A stretch of DNA of 64,000 nt from Roseiarcus sp050010035 (lineage in GTDB: Bacteria > Pseudomonadota > Alphaproteobacteria > Rhizobiales > Beijerinckiaceae): positions 1 to 64,000 of the forward strand of contig JBEKLU010000007.1 in the NCBI GenBank assembly GCA_050010035.1, read 5' to 3'. A program made the position numbers and the translations under genes. A model generated the notes under the pieces. It was not told the DNA's origin and did not search any database. It saw nothing but the letters and a program-made list of their open reading frames with translations. Below are positions 35,105-42,973 of this stretch, piece after piece. The stretch's first letter is position 1. Each line of letters opens with the position of its first letter.

Positions 35105-35220
35105 GACCCGCGGGCGCGGCCCTGCCCTTCCCCCCTTGCGGGGGAAGGTGGCCCGACGAAGTCGGGCCGGATGAGGGGTCGCGCCGCAAGGCGCGTCGCT
35201 TACGCGTGACCTCTTGGATG
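35105..35220. repeat. REP-like double hairpin between the A2M gene and pbpC
   Basis: Hairpin 1: 9-bp stem ccttccccc/gggggaagg (35126-35134 and 35140-35148). Hairpin 2: 8-bp stem ggcccgac/gtcgggcc (35150-35157 and 35161-35168). The conserved-looking tail cggatgaggggtcgcg follows. A degenerate inverted counterpart (gcgcgacccctcatcc...) starts at 35281, inside the open frame leading to pbpC. Confidence 0.75.
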
Positions 35221-35221
35221 C

Positions 35222-37483
35222 ATGTTCGTCCTTCAAGAATACGCTTCGATGGTTAGCGTTCCCGCGCAACGCGCCTCGCGGCGCGACCCCTCATCCCAAG
35301 GCGAATGCGAAGCATTCGTCCGCGTCGTGCTTCGCCCGACACCTCTCAGCGAACGAAACGTTCGCCTGACACCCGCGAGGGGGGAAGGAAAGTCACATCC
35401 CCTCGAACGCCGCATCTTCGCCGTCGCCGGCGCGCTCGTCTTCGTTCTCGGCCTCGCGCTGCCCGCGGCGTGGAACGCCTATCTCGACCGCCTCGGGTCG
35501 CTCGATCTCGCGTCCGCGCGGGTCGGCTCGACGATCGTCGTCGATCGCGACGGGCGGCTGTTGCGCGCTTTCACTCTTCCCGACGGGCGCTGGCGTCTTC
35601 CCGTGACCAGCACCGAGGTCGATCCGCGCTATCTCGCGATGTTGCTCGCCTACGAGGACGGGCGTTTCTACGCGCACGGCGGCGTCGACTGGCGCGCGAT
35701 GGCGCGCGCCGCCGCCCAGTGGATCGCGCGCGGCCATGTCGTCTCCGGCGGTTCGACCCTGACGATGCAGGTGGCGCGGCTGATCGAGCCGCGCGACGAC
35801 CGCACCTTGAGCGCCAAGCTGCGTCAGATGACGCGCGCCTGGCAGATTGAGGGGCGCCTGGCCAAGAGCGGCATCGTCGATCGCTATCTCATGCTGGCGC
35901 CGTTCGGCGGCAATCTCGAAGGCGTGCGCGCGGCCTCGCTCGCCTATTTCGGCAAGGAGCCGCGCAAGCTGACGATCGGCGAAGCGGCGCTGCTCGTCGC
36001 GCTGCCGCAGTCGCCCGAATCGCGCCGGCCGGAGCGCTTTGCCGAAGCGGCGCGCATCGCGCGCGCGCGCGTGCTCGATCGCGTCGCGGCGCGCGGAATC
36101 ATCACGCAGGAGGAGGCGGACGCCGCCAAGCGCGAGCCGATCCCCGAGACCCGCAAACCCTTCCCGCTGCTCGCGGCGCACGCCGCAGAAGAGGCGGTGG
36201 CGGCGGATCCGAGCGCCCACGTGCTGAAGCTGTCGATCGACGCGCGCCTGCAAGCCGCCCTCGAGGGGCTTGCGCGCGAGGCGGCCCAGCGCCTCGGCCC
36301 CAGGCTTTCCGCGGCGATCGTCGTCATCGACAACGCCAGCGGCGAGGTGAGAGCGCGGATCGGCGCCGCCGATTACCTCGACGCCGAGCGCGGCGGCTCG
36401 CTCGACATGTCGCGGGCGCCGCGCTCGCCCGGTTCAGCGCTGAAGCCGTTCATCTACGCGCTGGCTTTCGAGGAAGGCCTCGCCCATCCCGAGACCGTGC
36501 TGTTCGACCGCCCCGCGCGTTACGGCGCCTACGCGCCGCAGAATTTCGACCTCGGCTATCAGGGCACGGTGACGGCGCGCAAGGCGCTGCAGATGTCGCT
36601 CAACCTGCCGGCGATCGAGCTGCTCGCCGATGTGGGTCCATCGAATTTTCTCGCCCGCCTGCACGGCGCGGGCGCCCAGATCGCGCTGCCCAAGGACACG
36701 CCGATCGGCCTGGCGATCGGCCTCGGCGGCCTCGGAATCTCGCTGACCGACATCGCGCGGCTCTACGCCGGCCTGGCGCGCGGCGGCGAGGCGCCGGCGC
36801 TGGTCGAGCGGTTCGACGGGGCGGCGCCGATCATCGGGCCGCGGCGCGTCACCGATCCCGTCGCCGCCTATTACGTCGAGGACATCTTGCGCGGCGCGCC
36901 GCCGCCCTCGAGCGCCTTGAGCGGCCGCATCGCCTTCAAGACCGGCACCTCCTACGGCTTTCGCGACGCGCTGGCGATCGGCTACGACAAGGGCACGACC
37001 ATCGCCGTCTGGGTCGGGCGGCCCGACAACGGCCCGACGCCGGGCCTCATCGGCCGCCAGACCGCCGCGCCGATCCTGTTCGACGCCTTCGCGCGGCTCG
37101 GCCGCGACATCGAGCTGATCCGTCCGCCCAAAGGCGTGCTGCGCGTCGCGACGAGCGCCGATCTGCCGCCGCCGCTGCGCCACTTGCGTCTCGACGCGCC
37201 CAAGACGATCGCCGCAACCGCCGCGACGCCGCTGAAGATCGCCTTTCCGCCCGACGGCGCGCGCATCGATCTCGGGCTGAAGGACGGCGAGCGCGGGCAG
37301 GCCCTGGCGCTCAAGGCGCTGGGCGGCGCCCTGCCGCTCACCTGGTTCGTCAACGGCGCGCCGATCGGCGAGCCCGACCTGCGCCGCCAATCGCGTTGGC
37401 GCCCCGACGGCGCCGGTTTCGCGCGCGTGTCGGTGATCGACGCCAAGGGCGCGTCGGATTCGATCGTGGTGCGGCTGGAGTGA
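35222..37483 (+). CDS. pbpC: Penicillin-binding protein 1C
   Basis: 753 aa as the longest frame; the true start is unclear. Bifunctional: GT51 glycosyltransferase (catalytic Glu in LLAYEDGRFYAHGGVD; SGGSTLTMQVAR) and transpeptidase (SxxK in SPGSALKPF, SxN in SLNLPAIE, KTG in FKTGTSYGFRD). A C-terminal PBP1C (BiPBP_C) domain of ~95 residues carries WFVNGAP. One membrane segment lies at about residues 65-85. The first ~55 codons coincide with a degenerate palindromic repeat and encode low-quality sequence, so the native start was probably displaced. GTG at 35327 is an alternative. It follows the alpha-2-macroglobulin gene as in E. coli. Confidence 0.92.
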   Translation: MFVLQEYASMVSVPAQRASRRDPSSQGECEAFVRVVLRPTPLSERNVRLTPARGEGKSHPLERRIFAVAGALVFVLGLALPAAWNAYLDRLGSLDLASARVGSTIVVDRDGRLLRAFTLPDGRWRLPVTSTEVDPRYLAMLLAYEDGRFYAHGGVDWRAMARAAAQWIARGHVVSGGSTLTMQVARLIEPRDDRTLSAKLRQMTRAWQIEGRLAKSGIVDRYLMLAPFGGNLEGVRAASLAYFGKEPRKLTIGEAALLVALPQSPESRRPERFAEAARIARARVLDRVAARGIITQEEADAAKREPIPETRKPFPLLAAHAAEEAVAADPSAHVLKLSIDARLQAALEGLAREAAQRLGPRLSAAIVVIDNASGEVRARIGAADYLDAERGGSLDMSRAPRSPGSALKPFIYALAFEEGLAHPETVLFDRPARYGAYAPQNFDLGYQGTVTARKALQMSLNLPAIELLADVGPSNFLARLHGAGAQIALPKDTPIGLAIGLGGLGISLTDIARLYAGLARGGEAPALVERFDGAAPIIGPRRVTDPVAAYYVEDILRGAPPPSSALSGRIAFKTGTSYGFRDALAIGYDKGTTIAVWVGRPDNGPTPGLIGRQTAAPILFDAFARLGRDIELIRPPKGVLRVATSADLPPPLRHLRLDAPKTIAATAATPLKIAFPPDGARIDLGLKDGERGQALALKALGGALPLTWFVNGAPIGEPDLRRQSRWRPDGAGFARVSVIDAKGASDSIVVRLE

Positions 37484-37562
37484 CGGGCGTTTCGCCCCGA
37501 ACGCGGACCCACGACGACCGCGAGGCGAAAGGCGGTCGCCCCCGCGATCGGTCGGCGCCGGA

Positions 37563-39917
37563 TCAGGCCGCGTTCAGGCGCTTCTTTTCGGCGACCATCT
37601 TGCGCGCTTCCAGTTCTGGAACGGCCGGGCTGAAATAGAAGCCCTGGACTTCGGAGATCGAGCCGACGCGCTCGATGTAGCGCAACTGGAGGTCGGTTTC
37701 GACGCCCTCCACCAGGACGCTCATGCCGAGCCGCGCGCACATCTGGGCGACGCTTTCGACGAGGATCGAGGCGCGCTCCTGCAACCCCAAGCCGATGGTG
37801 AACGAGCGGTCGATCTTGATGCGGTCGAGCGGGAACGCCAGCACGTAGCTCAAGCTCGAATAGCCCGTGCCGAAATCGTCGAGCGAGATGCGGATGCCGA
37901 GCTTGCGCAAGGATTCGAGCGTGGCGCGCGTCGAGCCGCGATCGTCGAGCAGGGTGGACTCGGTGATCTCGAGGTCGAGGCGCTCGGGCGCGAGCTTGGC
38001 CGCGCGCAGCGCCTCGACAACCGTCTGCTCGACCCTGCCGTTGCGGAATTGCATCGGCGACAGATTGACGGAGACGCTGATGTCGTTCGGCCAGGCGGCG
38101 CAGGCCAGGCACGCTCGCCTGAGCACGCTGGCGCCCAATTCCTCCATGAGGCCCAGTTCCTCGACGATCGGGATGAACTCGCCGGGCGACACCCGCCCGC
38201 GCACCGGGTGGTTCCAACGCGCCAGCGCCTCGAATCCGGCGACTTCGCCGGTCGCCACGCCGACGATGGGCTGGTAGTAGACCTCGATCGCGTCGTTCGC
38301 CACCGCCGCGCGCAGATCGAGCTCGATGAGACGGCGGATTTGTATCTTGGCGTCCATCGACTTCTCGAAGGCGCGCCAGTTGCCGCGCCCTTCGCCCTTG
38401 GCGGCGTAGAGCGCCATGTCGGCGTTCGAAAGGATGGCTTCCGGGGTCGAGCCGTCGTCGGGCGCGCTCGCGCTGCCGATGCTGGCGCCGACGATCACTT
38501 CGTAGCCGTCGATGAACACCGGCCGGCGGATTTCCCGGATGATCTCGCCGGCGAGCTCCGCCGTCTGCTGCCGATCCCTGACCGGGCGTTGCAGAATCGC
38601 GAACTCGTCGCCGCCCCAGCGCGCCACCAGATCGGTCGGCCGAACGATCGCGTGAAGCCGCTTGGCGATGGCGGCGAGCAATTTGTCGCCGCGCGCATGA
38701 CCGAGACTGTCGTTGACCTGCTTGAAGTCGTCGAGGTCGAGAAACAGCACATTGACCGAGTCGCGCGCGTGGCCGCGCACGCGCAGCATCGCGGAGAGCT
38801 CTTCCTCGAAGCATCGCCGATTGGGAAGCTCGGTGACGGGGTCGATGCGCGCCATCCGATCGATCGCCAGCGCCGCGTTGCGCCGTTCGGTCACGTCCTG
38901 GACGACGACGACGACGCCCTCTCCCTTCATGCGATGAACCGTGATCTCGATCGCGCGCTTGTCGACGGTCTCGAAGGGAACCACGAAGTCCTCTTCGCGG
39001 CTGTTGTGGAAGAGCGCCTGCCAGACGCGTTCGACCTCGGTCCGGGCGACGACCTTGTTTCGCACCAATTTGCGAAGGATCGCGCGCAAGTCCGCGCCGA
39101 CCTGCACGTCCTCTTCGCACAAGCCGAAGAGGTGAAGGAACTGGTTGTTGGCCACGGTGAGACGGTCCTCGGCGTCGACCATCACCAGCCCGTGCGACAT
39201 GTTGTTGAGGGCCATGTCGAGCCGCTTGGCGAGCATGGCTGTTTCTTTTTGCGCCGCGACGACGGCTTGGAAATTCGCCCGCAGCCGGTTCGAGGACCCC
39301 TTCATGAAGAGGATGAGAGGGATGAATCCGATGGGGATCTCCAGAGGATACCAGCCGCCCGCGACGATCATGGCGACGCTCAACGGAACGAAGCCGGCGA
39401 CGAGCTGGAGATTGATTCCTCTGTAGATCGCGAAGCTTCGCGTCACCATCCCGAAGGAATAGGCGAGCGTCATCGTCGCCGCGAGAAATCGGGTGAAGGC
39501 GTCGTCCGTCACGCAGAACGCGATCAACGTCCAAACGGAAAGCGTGGCCATGTAGACCACGGCGCCGCCGGCAAAGATCGCTTCTCGTCGACGAGCGATT
39601 TCGACGCTGCCGCTCGGCCGATGCCGAGAATGAATTTCCATGAAGTATAGTCGGACCAGGCTGACGACCAGCTGCAAGCCCGCACAAGCCCAAAGGATCG
39701 CGCTCCTGGCGGCGACCGCGGCGACCACTTCAGTCAAAGTCACCATCACCGCCGACGAGAGAAGCGCTCTGATGTCGACCAGGAGGTCGTCGACGAAGCC
39801 GATATAGAGCTCGTCCGGCAGTTCGTCGCCGAGCGAGGATACGGCAGGGATTCGCGGAGACGCCATAAAAATTACCGAAGTGTTAGTAAGCTGCGGGCCA
39901 CTATCCATGGCCCGCAT
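37563..39917 (-). CDS. Membrane diguanylate cyclase/phosphodiesterase (PAS-GGDEF-EAL)
   Basis: 784 aa. The start at 39917 is supported by AAAGGA 8 bases upstream. The N-terminal ~220 residues hold several hydrophobic segments (an MHYT/7TM-like sensor, not further identified). A PAS-type region follows (about 245-360, LDMALNNMSHGLVMVDAEDRL). The GGDEF domain has ARWGGDEFAIL, so the cyclase site is intact. The EAL domain has FEALARW, LEITES and DDFGTGYSS, so the phosphodiesterase residues are also present. Either or both activities on cyclic di-GMP are possible. It is divergent from the unknown 40030 gene across an AT-rich spacer. Such proteins control the switch between motile and attached growth. 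Confidence 0.94.
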   Translation of the reverse strand: MRAMDSGPQLTNTSVIFMASPRIPAVSSLGDELPDELYIGFVDDLLVDIRALLSSAVMVTLTEVVAAVAARSAILWACAGLQLVVSLVRLYFMEIHSRHRPSGSVEIARRREAIFAGGAVVYMATLSVWTLIAFCVTDDAFTRFLAATMTLAYSFGMVTRSFAIYRGINLQLVAGFVPLSVAMIVAGGWYPLEIPIGFIPLILFMKGSSNRLRANFQAVVAAQKETAMLAKRLDMALNNMSHGLVMVDAEDRLTVANNQFLHLFGLCEEDVQVGADLRAILRKLVRNKVVARTEVERVWQALFHNSREEDFVVPFETVDKRAIEITVHRMKGEGVVVVVQDVTERRNAALAIDRMARIDPVTELPNRRCFEEELSAMLRVRGHARDSVNVLFLDLDDFKQVNDSLGHARGDKLLAAIAKRLHAIVRPTDLVARWGGDEFAILQRPVRDRQQTAELAGEIIREIRRPVFIDGYEVIVGASIGSASAPDDGSTPEAILSNADMALYAAKGEGRGNWRAFEKSMDAKIQIRRLIELDLRAAVANDAIEVYYQPIVGVATGEVAGFEALARWNHPVRGRVSPGEFIPIVEELGLMEELGASVLRRACLACAAWPNDISVSVNLSPMQFRNGRVEQTVVEALRAAKLAPERLDLEITESTLLDDRGSTRATLESLRKLGIRISLDDFGTGYSSLSYVLAFPLDRIKIDRSFTIGLGLQERASILVESVAQMCARLGMSVLVEGVETDLQLRYIERVGSISEVQGFYFSPAVPELEARKMVAEKKRLNAA

Positions 39918-40029
39918 TAAGAAGTCCTTTATATCATTCTAACATTCCCCTATTACCGAGCCGCAAAATTCAGGCATACGAAAGGCCGTGAGCGCATTAC
40001 TTTTCGCGGGAGCGCGCGGGTGGCGTGAA
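39918..40029. promoter_or_regulatory. AT-rich divergent promoter region
   Basis: This spacer between the GGDEF-EAL gene (minus) and the 40030 gene (plus) is much richer in A and T than its surroundings and must hold both promoters. No precise sigma-factor boxes could be assigned. Confidence 0.5.
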
Positions 40030-40641
40030 ATGAGCATGTTCGAACTGCAGGGGATCAACACCGATTTTGTCGACCGCAGATCGCGGATCGGCGTCACGGT
40101 CGTCGGCCGCGTCGGCGAGAACGACTTCGAGCGAGCGCAGGCCGAGATCCGCGACGTCGCCGCCTACGTCGATTATGACGATTGGCTCGACGCGCTCGAC
40201 GGCCTGCAAATCGGCCTGTCGATGGCCGGCGTCGACGCGACGGCGGTCTGCGTCGATCTTTCGGCGTTCCTGCAATGGCGCGACCTGACCGGGGCCTCGT
40301 GCGACCAGAGCGCGCTCGACGCGTTCGCCGCGTTGTCGCTGACCATGCGCGGTTCGCGCGCCCCGAAAGCGCTCGCCGTCGTCAGCGAGTTCGATTTCGC
40401 CATGCATCCCGCCGAAGTCGCGGCGTTCGCCGACGGCCGCGACTATCGCGGCTGGTTGCGCCGCCGCCGGGAGACGCGCGCGAGCGCGGTCGCGGCCGGG
40501 CGGCAGGTCGCGGAATTGCCCATTCGCCTCGAAGGCTTCCGCGAATGGCGCGCCTGCGTCGGGCAAGGCGCGTGCGAGGCGGCGCTCGATCGCTACGCGC
40601 AGCTCCTGCTCGAGCATTTGACGAGCGACCCGGCGGGCTAG
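40030..40641 (+). CDS. Protein of unknown function next to the acyl-amino-acid-synthase-like gene
   Basis: 203 aa from the ATG at 40030, or 217 aa from a GTG at 39988; neither has a decisive ribosome-binding site. The first ~85 residues look like a small alpha/beta domain (RIGVTVVGRVGENDFERAQAEIRD), reminiscent in length of a SpoIIAA/STAS-like fold, but this is weak. The C-terminal half is Arg- and Ala-rich and helical. No signal, membrane segment or Cys cluster. It lies between a cyclic-di-GMP gene and a FeeM-like gene, so a signalling role is suggested by place only. Confidence 0.6.
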   Translation: MSMFELQGINTDFVDRRSRIGVTVVGRVGENDFERAQAEIRDVAAYVDYDDWLDALDGLQIGLSMAGVDATAVCVDLSAFLQWRDLTGASCDQSALDAFAALSLTMRGSRAPKALAVVSEFDFAMHPAEVAAFADGRDYRGWLRRRRETRASAVAAGRQVAELPIRLEGFREWRACVGQGACEAALDRYAQLLLEHLTSDPAG

Positions 40642-40697
40642 GCAGTTATTACAATCATCTGCTGTATTATAACGCGCCTCGTTGTTAACCAAGTCTC

Positions 40698-40712
40698 TTA
40701 AAGTATCCTTAA
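40698..40712 (+). promoter_or_regulatory. CtrA-type box (TTAA-N7-TTAA)
   Basis: TTAA at 40698-40701, seven bases, TTAA at 40709-40712, about 67 bases upstream of the FeeM-like start codon. This is the CtrA full-site spacing without the final C. A second, shifted near-site (TTAA-N7-TAAC) lies at 40730-40744. Confidence 0.5.
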
Positions 40713-40741
40713 GAAGCCTTTACACTTTTTTAACTCTTGCT

Positions 40742-40764
40742 AACCTTGTTCCGTCAACAGGGTT
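40742..40764. promoter_or_regulatory. 23-bp dyad, possible operator
   Basis: Arms AACCTTGTT (40742-40750) and AACAGGGTT (40756-40764) are inverted repeats with one mismatch around a 5-base centre. The dyad ends 14 bases before the ATG of the FeeM-like gene, a position suited to a repressor or a LuxR-type regulator. Confidence 0.5.
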
Positions 40765-40778
40765 AAGCGAGGGTTTCG

Positions 40779-41525
40779 ATGGACGCGCATATCGTCGACG
40801 TTACGTCCCGTTTTTCGGAACGTGTTCTTCGGTTTTTGGAGAGAGTTGAGCATCGCGTCGCCAGAACCGCCGCCGAACGGGAGGCCGTGTTTCGGCTGCG
40901 ATATGACGCTTACATCAGCAACGACTTGATCGAGGCGCGCGACGATCACCAGATGTATGACGTGAATTACGACGACGACCCCAACGCCTGGATCACCACG
41001 ACGTTCATCGACGGCGAACTGGCCGGCACGACCCGGGTCAACCTCGCCATCGACGAGAACGGAAATCTTCCCTGCCTCGGCGTCTTTCGCGACGTGATCG
41101 CGCCTCACCTCGAGGCGCATCGCGTGATCGTCGAATTGACCCGCACCGCGGCGCGCCTCGACTTTTCCGGCGCCTTTCCGGAACTGCCCTATGTGACGCT
41201 GCGTCCGGCCTTCCTGGCGGCCGAATACTTCGACGCCGATTTCGCCGTCGCGACGGCGCGCGCCGAGCACCTGGGCTTTTTTCGCCGCATCTTCCGCTTC
41301 GAGCCGTGGTGCGAATTTCGCGACTATCCCGGGGTGACCACCAAGATCGCGTGCTTAGGCTCGGATTTTCGAGCCGGCAAGGAGCGCGTCGAGGCGCGTT
41401 ATCCCTTCTTCCGCTCCACGGCCGCCGAGCGCGAGGCGATGTTCGGGCCGCGCGACGGCGCGAAGGCCGGCCGTTGTCGCGCTTCGTGGGAACATGCCAG
41501 GTTCGAGGCGCGGGCGAGCGCGTAA
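40779..41525 (+). CDS. FeeM/autoinducer-synthase-like N-acyltransferase
   Basis: 248 aa. The fold pattern is that of the GNAT-related family uniting N-acyl amino acid synthase FeeM and acyl-homoserine-lactone synthases. The conserved Arg-Tyr start is REAVFRLRYDAYIS. The strand pair WITTTFIDGELAGTTRVNL precedes the acidic/acyl-carrier binding region. RVIVELTRTAARLD corresponds to the E-x-TR landmark, with LPYVTLRPAFLAAEYF following. Members move a fatty acyl chain from acyl-ACP to an amino acid or related amine. The upstream 137 bases are AT-rich with a CtrA-type box and a dyad. No luxR-type gene is adjacent. Product unknown; could be an N-acyl amino acid signal or lipid. Confidence 0.75.
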   Translation: MDAHIVDVTSRFSERVLRFLERVEHRVARTAAEREAVFRLRYDAYISNDLIEARDDHQMYDVNYDDDPNAWITTTFIDGELAGTTRVNLAIDENGNLPCLGVFRDVIAPHLEAHRVIVELTRTAARLDFSGAFPELPYVTLRPAFLAAEYFDADFAVATARAEHLGFFRRIFRFEPWCEFRDYPGVTTKIACLGSDFRAGKERVEARYPFFRSTAAEREAMFGPRDGAKAGRCRASWEHARFEARASA

Positions 41526-41742
41526 CCTCGAAAGTCGTCGCGCGCTAATATTCGCTGAAACAATGCGCTCGCCGCCATAAGGTTCGGCGCCGGGCGCTCA
41601 CAGAGGATTGATCGCGCCCATCGCAATATCATTGCTATTCTGCTTCACCTTATGCCAAACGGGCGGCGCCGGCCAGGTCCTGCGGCTTATCGGGCGCGCG
41701 ACGTGATGCGCTGGGTTCGCCGGGCGGCGTGGCGCCGAGAGG

Positions 41743-42969
41743 GTGAAACGCGCGATGGGATTTCGAGGATTGGCCGGGGGCGCCGCGTTCGTCGTCGCGG
41801 TCGCGCTCGCCTACGGCGCTTACGCCCCGGACAAGATCGAGGCCTGGTTTCCCGCGGCTGGCGTCTATGCCCACCGGGCGCACGACGCGCTGGGCGGCGC
41901 GGCGAACGAGCGAGCCTCGGCGCAAGCCCCCGCCGGGACCAGAACGCCGGCCGCGCTCGTCTCCGTGGCCACGGCCAAACGCATGGATTACCCCGTCACC
42001 ATCGACGGCCTCGGCCAGGTGCAGGCCTACAACACCGTGACGGTGCGCACGCGCGTCGACGGGCAGATCGAGAAAATCGCCTTCGACGAGGGCCAGATGG
42101 TCAAGGCGGGCGATCTCATCACGCTGATCGATCCTCGCCCGTTCCAGGCGGCGCTCGACCAGGCCAAGGCGAAGCAGGCGCAGGACCAGGCCAATCTCGC
42201 CAACGCCAAACTGGACCTGCAGCGCTACGCCACGCTCGCCAAGCAGAGCTTCGCCACCCAACAGCAGCTCGACACGCAGAACGCCCTGGTCACCCAATTG
42301 ATCGCGCAGATCGCCGCCGACGCCGCGGCCATCGACGCGACCCAGGTGCAGCTCGATTACACCACCATCCGAGCGCCGATCGCCGGGCGCGTCGGTTTTC
42401 GCCTGGTCGACGAGGGCAACATCGTCAACGCGGCGCAGCAGACCGGCATCGTCTCGATCGCGCAATTGCAGCCGATCGCGGTCGTCTTCACCGCGCCCGA
42501 GGACGACGTCTGGCGGATCAACGCCGCCATGGCGAGGGGCGCGCCGCAAGTGGAGGTGCGAACCTCCGACGGCGCCCGACTGCTCGCGACCGGCACGCTG
42601 ACGGTGGTCGACAACCAGGTCGACGTCCCCAGTGGCTCGATCCGGCTGAAGGCGGAATTCGGTAACAAGGACAGTGCGCTGTGGCCTGGCTTGGCGGTCG
42701 CGACGCGTCTGATGGTCGACGTGGCGAAAAACGCCCTCGTCGTGCCCGACCGAGCCGTCCAACACGGTCCCGACGGTCTGTTCGTCTACGTCATCGACGA
42801 TCAAAATCGCGCCGCGGTGCGTCCCGTCGCGGTTTCGCACGAGGACGAAGACCTCGCCGTGATCGACAAGGGATTGAACGACGGCGATCGCGTCGTGACG
42901 GTCGGCCAGTACGGGCTCCAGCCGGGCGCGCGCGTCGGCATCGACGCGTCCGCCAGCACGGGGAGCTGA
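41743..42969 (+). CDS. RND efflux periplasmic adaptor (MdtA/AcrA-type)
   Basis: 408 aa. Membrane fusion protein linking the inner-membrane RND pump to an outer-membrane channel. An N-terminal membrane anchor (about 8-27) is followed by a lipoyl half-motif (PVTIDGLGQVQAYNTVTVRTRVDGQIEKI), a coiled-coil hairpin (about 145-215), and the second lipoyl half with DYTTIRAPIAGRVGFRLVDEGN. Beta-barrel and membrane-proximal domains complete it. Start is GTG 41743 or ATG 41755; both are plausible. Four bases separate its stop from the permease ATG, so they form an operon. No outer-membrane factor gene is present; the pump would share one encoded elsewhere. Confidence 0.93.
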   Translation: MKRAMGFRGLAGGAAFVVAVALAYGAYAPDKIEAWFPAAGVYAHRAHDALGGAANERASAQAPAGTRTPAALVSVATAKRMDYPVTIDGLGQVQAYNTVTVRTRVDGQIEKIAFDEGQMVKAGDLITLIDPRPFQAALDQAKAKQAQDQANLANAKLDLQRYATLAKQSFATQQQLDTQNALVTQLIAQIAADAAAIDATQVQLDYTTIRAPIAGRVGFRLVDEGNIVNAAQQTGIVSIAQLQPIAVVFTAPEDDVWRINAAMARGAPQVEVRTSDGARLLATGTLTVVDNQVDVPSGSIRLKAEFGNKDSALWPGLAVATRLMVDVAKNALVVPDRAVQHGPDGLFVYVIDDQNRAAVRPVAVSHEDEDLAVIDKGLNDGDRVVTVGQYGLQPGARVGIDASASTGS

Positions 42970-42973
42970 CGGC

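Noticed and set aside
36982..39693. 903-codon minus-strand frame spanning the end of pbpC and the GGDEF-EAL gene
   Set aside because: Out-of-phase; the real gene in this span is the GGDEF-EAL frame with intact motifs.
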